Notes under the pieces: generated by a model
What the model was told of the DNA's origin: nothing
What the model saw: the letters and a program-made list of their open reading frames with translations, nothing else
The model's database searches: none
From: CAZZCS01 sp964652645
Lineage (GTDB): Bacteria; Cloacimonadota; Cloacimonadia; Cloacimonadales; Cloacimonadaceae
Reading direction: 5' to 3'
Assembly (NCBI GenBank): GCA_964652645.1
Contig: CAZZCS010000081.1
Coordinates: 1-11,278 of the forward strand
Length of the DNA: 11,278 bases
Position numbers and translations under genes: made by a program
Shown here: positions 7,661 through 11,278 of the stretch, piece after piece
How positions within the stretch are numbered: the first letter of the stretch is position 1
Layout of the letters: every line of letters begins with the position of its first letter

Positions 7661-8758
7661 ATGACAGATTATATCGATCAGCTAAAAGAACGGATCAAAG
7701 AGCTTAGTTGTCTCTATCGGATCTCAGAAATTTCGAATGCCCCCAGCCAAAGCTTGAGGCAGATTCTGAGCCAGATCGTGAGTGTGATTCCACCTTCGAT
7801 GCAGTTTCCTGAAATCGCCAGTGCCCGGCTCATGGTCGATGGAGACTATTATTGCAGTGAAAACTTCAGCCAGAGCCCCATAACGATGGCCACGGAAATC
7901 CTGATCAATTACCAACCCAGAGGCATTTTGGAAGTCTTCTATCACGAAAGTAGCAATGATGGCAAAGCCACATTCCTCCCAGAAGAAGAACAGCTTCTAA
8001 AGACCGTTGCTCAGCAATTGGCTATGATTATTGAGAGAAAAACTGTGGAAGAAACGAACGCTCATTTGCAGGAGCAACTACGCCATGCTGATCGTCTTGC
8101 GACGATCGGCCAACTGGCTGCCGGAATTGCTCACGAGATCAATGAACCCCTGGGTACGATCCTGGGTTTTGCCCAGCTCATACAGAGCACTTATGATCTG
8201 GATAGCGATCTTGCAGATGACATCCAAAAAATCGTAAACGCCACTCTACATGGCCGGGAGGTAGTACGCAAGCTCATGCTCTTCTCTAGGCAGATGCCTC
8301 CCAAGAAATCTGTAGTGAACCTGAATAAGATCATCGACGATGGATTTTACTTCCTGGAGAACAGATGTGCAAAACAAGGAGTCGAGATCATCAAAGATCT
8401 CGATCCATCCCTGCCAGACATCGTTGCTGATCCCAGCCAGATGCATCAAGTACTGGTAAATCTCACAGTCAATGCCATGCAGGCAATGCCGGATGGGGGC
8501 CTGATCAGCATTTCAACCTCCCAACAGGGTAAAGAGATTGTGCTGCTCATAAAGGATACTGGGATTGGCATGAATGCCGAACTTCTACGCAAGATTTTCA
8601 TTCCCTTTTTTACTACGAAAGACATCGACCAGGGGACTGGTCTTGGATTGTCTGTCGTACATGGAATTGTAACTGCCCATAATGGTAGCATACATGTGGA
8701 GAGCGAGCCCCGAAAAGGCTCCACCTTCAAAATAACTCTTGGAGTCGCAAATGCCTAA
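7661..8758 (+). CDS. Soluble sensor histidine kinase with GAF-like N-terminus
   Basis: A 365-residue kinase with no membrane segment, so it senses a cytoplasmic signal. Residues 1-20 (LKERIKELSCLYRIS) form the helical lead-in often found before GAF-like sensor domains. Residues about 20-125 look like a divergent GAF domain, followed by a coiled linker. The HisKA dimerisation/phosphoacceptor segment contains AHEINEPLG with the phospho-His at 158. The HATPase domain has N-box residues N267 and N271, G1 box DTGIGM (299-304), the FFTTK loop, and G2 box GTGLGL (325-330), so it should be catalytically competent. It overlaps the next gene by eight bases, and that product is its likely partner. The Shine-Dalgarno (AGAGAG two bases before ATG) is poor, and the gene lies immediately behind the gdhA terminator, so expression may depend on read-through. 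The ligand is unknown. Confidence 0.93.
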   Translation: MTDYIDQLKERIKELSCLYRISEISNAPSQSLRQILSQIVSVIPPSMQFPEIASARLMVDGDYYCSENFSQSPITMATEILINYQPRGILEVFYHESSNDGKATFLPEEEQLLKTVAQQLAMIIERKTVEETNAHLQEQLRHADRLATIGQLAAGIAHEINEPLGTILGFAQLIQSTYDLDSDLADDIQKIVNATLHGREVVRKLMLFSRQMPPKKSVVNLNKIIDDGFYFLENRCAKQGVEIIKDLDPSLPDIVADPSQMHQVLVNLTVNAMQAMPDGGLISISTSQQGKEIVLLIKDTGIGMNAELLRKIFIPFFTTKDIDQGTGLGLSVVHGIVTAHNGSIHVESEPRKGSTFKITLGVANA

Positions 8759-10082
8759 GCTCAGTGAAAGAATTCTGGTCGTGGACGATAGTCCTGATAC
8801 TTTGGAAATGCTCCGTAGAAAGCTGATGTCCAAGTCCTACGAAGTGTACACGGCCCCCGATGTACCCAAAGCACTTGAGATTTTGGAAAATATTCCCATT
8901 GATCTCGTCCTGACTGATTACAAGATGCCAAAGATCAGCGGTCTGGACCTGATCAAGCACATTCATAACAACTACAGCAAGATCAAAGTGATAATGCTCA
9001 CAGGGTACCCCACGATTGAAGGAGCTGTCGAAGCAGTAAAAGTAGGCGCGGAGGAGTACCTCACTAAGCCTTTCACAGACGAAGAGCTCTTCACATCCAT
9101 AGATAATGCGATTGAAAAAATACGCAACCAAAAGCAATTTCTCAAGACAAAAGCTCCAGAGACCAATCCCTACGGCATCATTGGTCAATCCAAAGTCATG
9201 CAGAAAGTCTTCTTCAATATCAGGAAATCGTGCTCCAGTAGTGCCACAGTACTGATCCAGGGAGAAAGTGGCACGGGAAAAGAACTCGTCGCCAGAGCGA
9301 TCCATTACCATTCTAAGAGAAACAAGACCCCCTTTGTGCCGGTGAATTGTGGAGCAATACCCGATTCACTGCTCGAAGCGGAGCTCTTCGGCTTTACAAA
9401 GGGATCCTTTACTGGTGCCTACGAGACCAGAGCGGGGTACTTCTTAACTGCCGATGGTGGCACTATCTTTCTCGATGAGATCAGCGAAACATCTCTATCC
9501 ATGCAAGTCAAACTACTTCGAGTGCTACAGGACAAACAGATTTATATGGTGGGCTCCAAAAGCCCCAGAACTGTCAATGTCCGCATTATCGCTGCTACAA
9601 ACAAGGATCTGCAATTGCAGCTGAAGCAGGGCCTCTTCCGGGATGATCTTTTCTATAGGCTAAACGTCCTAACGATCCACATCCCACCCCTGCGCGAACG
9701 CAAAGAAGATATCGTTCCTCTGGCTCATTACTTCTTACAGAAGTTTTCCACAGAAAATTCTCTTACCATCCCCGAAATTGGAGACGATCTGATCAAGGCA
9801 TTGCAGGCATATCACTGGCCAGGAAACGTAAGAGAGCTGGAAAATCTGATCTATCGTCTGGTGATTATGAACGAAGATAGCCGCCTGAGCAGCACTGATC
9901 TGCCAGAATATATGAGGTTTTGCATCAAATCCTCCAAAAGTTTTGACCGTACCCTCAAAGAGGTAGAACAAGAGTACATCACAGAGGTGTTAAACTCTGT
10001 GGAAGGAAACAAAACCAAGGCTGCCCAAATACTTGGTATTGACAGAAAAACCCTGCATGGTAAACTTTGTAGCAAACAATAA
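8751..10082 (+). CDS. NtrC-family sigma-54-dependent response regulator
   Basis: A 443-residue transcriptional activator with the full NtrC layout. The receiver (about 5-125) has the VVDDS acidic pair, phospho-Asp56 in LTDYKMP, and the Lys of TKPF. The AAA+ ATPase (about 140-380) has Walker A GESGTGKE (171-178), the sigma-54 contact loop GSFTGA (218-223, where GAFTGA is usual) and Walker B FLDE (Asp242, Glu243). A Fis-type helix-turn-helix ends the protein (about 400-443, NKTKAAQILGIDRKTL). It should be phosphorylated by the kinase encoded just upstream and drive sigma-54 RNA polymerase. I chose ATG 8751 over TTG 8739 because GGAG lies six bases before it; the start overlaps the kinase stop, implying coupled translation. 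No clear -24/-12 promoter was seen by eye in the gaps here, so its targets may lie elsewhere. Confidence 0.95.
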   Translation: MPKLSERILVVDDSPDTLEMLRRKLMSKSYEVYTAPDVPKALEILENIPIDLVLTDYKMPKISGLDLIKHIHNNYSKIKVIMLTGYPTIEGAVEAVKVGAEEYLTKPFTDEELFTSIDNAIEKIRNQKQFLKTKAPETNPYGIIGQSKVMQKVFFNIRKSCSSSATVLIQGESGTGKELVARAIHYHSKRNKTPFVPVNCGAIPDSLLEAELFGFTKGSFTGAYETRAGYFLTADGGTIFLDEISETSLSMQVKLLRVLQDKQIYMVGSKSPRTVNVRIIAATNKDLQLQLKQGLFRDDLFYRLNVLTIHIPPLRERKEDIVPLAHYFLQKFSTENSLTIPEIGDDLIKALQAYHWPGNVRELENLIYRLVIMNEDSRLSSTDLPEYMRFCIKSSKSFDRTLKEVEQEYITEVLNSVEGNKTKAAQILGIDRKTLHGKLCSKQ

Positions 10083-10103
10083 CTATAGCTCAGAGAGGAA
10101 CCA

Positions 10104-10673
10104 ATGTTATTAGATTTGATCAAGCAAAATCGTAGTTACCGCAGATTTGATGAAGCAAAGCCAATAACCCGGGATCAGCTATTAGAACTGATTGAAGCTG
10201 CCAGGCTCAGCCCCTGTGCAGCCAATCTACAGACTCTACGCTTCCATCTTTCTACAGATCCGGAAACCAATGAGATTATTTTCCCAAAGCTGAAATGGGC
10301 GGGCTATCTCCGTTATTGGGATGGGCCCGTGCCAGGCGAAAGACCCACGGCGTATGTTCTTGTCCTCGCACCTTCCAATGCCTCTCAGTATCACCATGTG
10401 GATGCTGGTATTGCCCTGCAAAGCATGTTGCTAAGGGCGACGGAGATCGGAATTGGGGGCTGCATTATCGCCTCATTGGATAAAGGAGCAGTGGGCGCAG
10501 AGCTTGGTATCCCGGAAGACTATAGTATCTTAGTAGCTGTAGCGCTGGGCTATCCTGCTGAAAAGGTCGCGATAGACGAGGTGATCGACCCCGAAGATAT
10601 TGAATATTGGAGAGACGACGAAGGAGTGCATCACGTTCCAAAACGTAAGCTAGAGGATCTGATACTTAGCTAG
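10104..10673 (+). CDS. Nitroreductase-family FMN oxidoreductase
   Basis: A 189-residue member of the nitroreductase superfamily, flavoproteins that use NAD(P)H to reduce nitro compounds, quinones or flavins; the physiological substrate cannot be read from the sequence. The FMN-phosphate segment NRSYRRF (9-15) starts the domain. SPCAANLQ (36-43) matches the family's SPSAxNxQ motif. HHVDAGIALQSMLLRATEIG and the following GG with CIIAS form the usual central helix and glycine-rich turn. Length is normal for the small class, and it is cytoplasmic. An AGAGG ribosome binding site lies five bases before the ATG. It starts 21 bases after the response regulator, so it is probably in the same operon as the two-component pair, and a strong terminator follows. 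Co-expression with the regulator suggests a redox or nitrogen-related stress role, but that is inference. Confidence 0.9.
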   Translation: MLLDLIKQNRSYRRFDEAKPITRDQLLELIEAARLSPCAANLQTLRFHLSTDPETNEIIFPKLKWAGYLRYWDGPVPGERPTAYVLVLAPSNASQYHHVDAGIALQSMLLRATEIGIGGCIIASLDKGAVGAELGIPEDYSILVAVALGYPAEKVAIDEVIDPEDIEYWRDDEGVHHVPKRKLEDLILS

Positions 10674-10693
10674 GATATTTCTACAAAAAGATC

Positions 10694-10720
10694 AAAGCCC
10701 GCTGGATTAGCGGGCTTTTT
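10694..10720 (+). terminator. Rho-independent terminator, probably bidirectional
   Basis: AAAGCCCGCT (10694-10703) and AGCGGGCTTT (10709-10718) form a perfect 10-bp stem with loop GGATT, followed by more T to give TTTTT at 10716-10720. In the minus direction the hairpin is followed, after GATC, by TTTTT (AAAAA on the plus strand at 10685-10689). It can thus end both the nitroreductase operon and the convergent Cache gene. Confidence 0.92.
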
Positions 10721-10727
10721 CGATATC

Positions 10728-11278
10728 TTAATTGGCTCTGCTAGCCAGGATGACTCGCCACTCTCTGCCTTGTAGCACCACAGTCTCCCACACGGCGTTT
10801 TTGAGTACCTTATCACTGCCACCTCTGGCCTGGAAGATGTACTTACCTTTTCCCGATGGAGCTGCGACAATCTTTCTCCCGAGATCCAATAGTCCCTTGA
10901 ATGAAGAATAGAGATGGTCGGTAAAGAGCATTCTCCCAATTTCGCCCGGGTCGTTATCATAGACGATCATGCCGTCAGTTTGCATGATCCAAATCTCGGT
11001 TTCTTCGGGGATTACAGTATTCTTTACAATGCTCTGGATGATGAGTTCGGGCCTGATCACAAGATTGATTGAGCCTTGAATGTTTCCAGCTTGATCCAGC
11101 ACTGGATGTGCCAATACCACTCCGAGAAAACCTTCTACAACTCTGAACCCGGAGCTCAGTACTGGTTTCCTGGAAGCCATAAGATCGATCTGATGCTGTT
11201 GTTTGGAGATGTCCGTTCCTTCGTAGGGTCTGAATTCAGGTGGTTCAATATATCTCATAACACCTTTGTTATCGACAT
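10728..11278 (-). CDS. Cache-domain sensor protein, C-terminal part (cut by the window edge)
   Basis: The frame is open from the right edge to TAA at 10728-10730, giving 182 visible residues; the N-terminus lies outside the window. An internal ATG at 11256-11258 is not the start because VDNKGV precedes it in frame. The visible part is typical of a double-Cache extracytoplasmic ligand-binding domain: DNKGVMRYIEPPEF and EGTDISKQ in the membrane-distal part, a LAHPVLDQAGNIQGSINLVI strand pair, then WIMQTDGMIVYDNDP and EIGRMLFTD in the second subdomain, ending in the usual W-x-V-x-x-A strand (EWRVILASRAN). The stop follows directly, so there is no C-terminal membrane helix, HAMP, kinase or methyl-accepting domain. 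It would be a periplasmic or membrane-anchored sensor or lipoprotein without a signalling output of its own. It is convergent with the nitroreductase operon. The ligand is unknown, perhaps an amino or organic acid as in other Cache proteins. Confidence 0.8.
   Translation of the reverse strand, partial: VDNKGVMRYIEPPEFRPYEGTDISKQQHQIDLMASRKPVLSSGFRVVEGFLGVVLAHPVLDQAGNIQGSINLVIRPELIIQSIVKNTVIPEETEIWIMQTDGMIVYDNDPGEIGRMLFTDHLYSSFKGLLDLGRKIVAAPSGKGKYIFQARGGSDKVLKNAVWETVVLQGREWRVILASRAN

Noticed and set aside
8739..8750. TTG start at 8739 for the response regulator.
   Set aside because: ATG 8751 has GGAG six bases upstream and gives a normal receiver N-terminus.
8727..9311. 194-codon minus-strand frame opposite the response regulator.
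   Set aside because: It lies entirely antisense to a well-supported gene and its translation shows no domain; a codon-bias shadow.
9458..9480. TGGCAC inside the response regulator gene as a sigma-54 -24 element.
   Set aside because: No GC-containing -12 element follows at the right distance, and it lies inside the Walker B coding region.

Overview
The window looks like a stretch of chromosome from an anaerobic, Gram-negative-type bacterium. The tandem receiver/ATP-grasp proteins, the NADP-type glutamate dehydrogenase, the sigma-54 response regulator and the Cache-domain protein together suggest the FCB side of the tree, possibly Cloacimonadota or a Bacteroidota relative. That placement comes from protein style only and is tentative. 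No tRNA, rRNA, CRISPR array, insertion sequence or phage gene is visible.

Layout, left to right. Positions 1-293 are non-coding or unassigned and hold a candidate promoter and two small inverted repeats. Positions 294-6195 hold two very large, head-to-tail paralogous genes separated by a single base. Each encodes two receiver-like domains followed by a PPDK/PEP-synthase-type ATP-grasp domain, then a conserved C-terminal block of about 150 residues. Neither has the swivelling phosphohistidine domain or the PEP/pyruvate barrel that a true PEP synthase or pyruvate phosphate dikinase needs. A short regulatory gap with a 10-bp direct repeat and a strong ribosome binding site leads into gdhA (6263-7594), which ends at a hairpin terminator. 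Then come a soluble histidine kinase (7661-8758), an overlapping NtrC-type sigma-54 activator (8751-10082) and a small nitroreductase-family flavoprotein (10104-10673), which look like one operon. A strong terminator separates this operon from a convergent gene on the minus strand, cut by the right edge, whose visible part is an extracytoplasmic Cache sensor domain.

How the genes may work together: gdhA makes glutamate from 2-oxoglutarate and ammonium with NADPH. The kinase/regulator pair would convert a cytoplasmic signal into sigma-54-dependent transcription, and the nitroreductase is probably co-transcribed with it. The large paralogues look like signal-controlled, ATP-using phosphotransferases of unknown substrate. 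The first keeps a complete second receiver, whereas in the second the phosphoacceptor Asp has become Asn, so the pair may be one responsive and one unresponsive subunit. This is the least understood part of the window. A regulatory link between these genes and glutamate metabolism is inference from gene order only.
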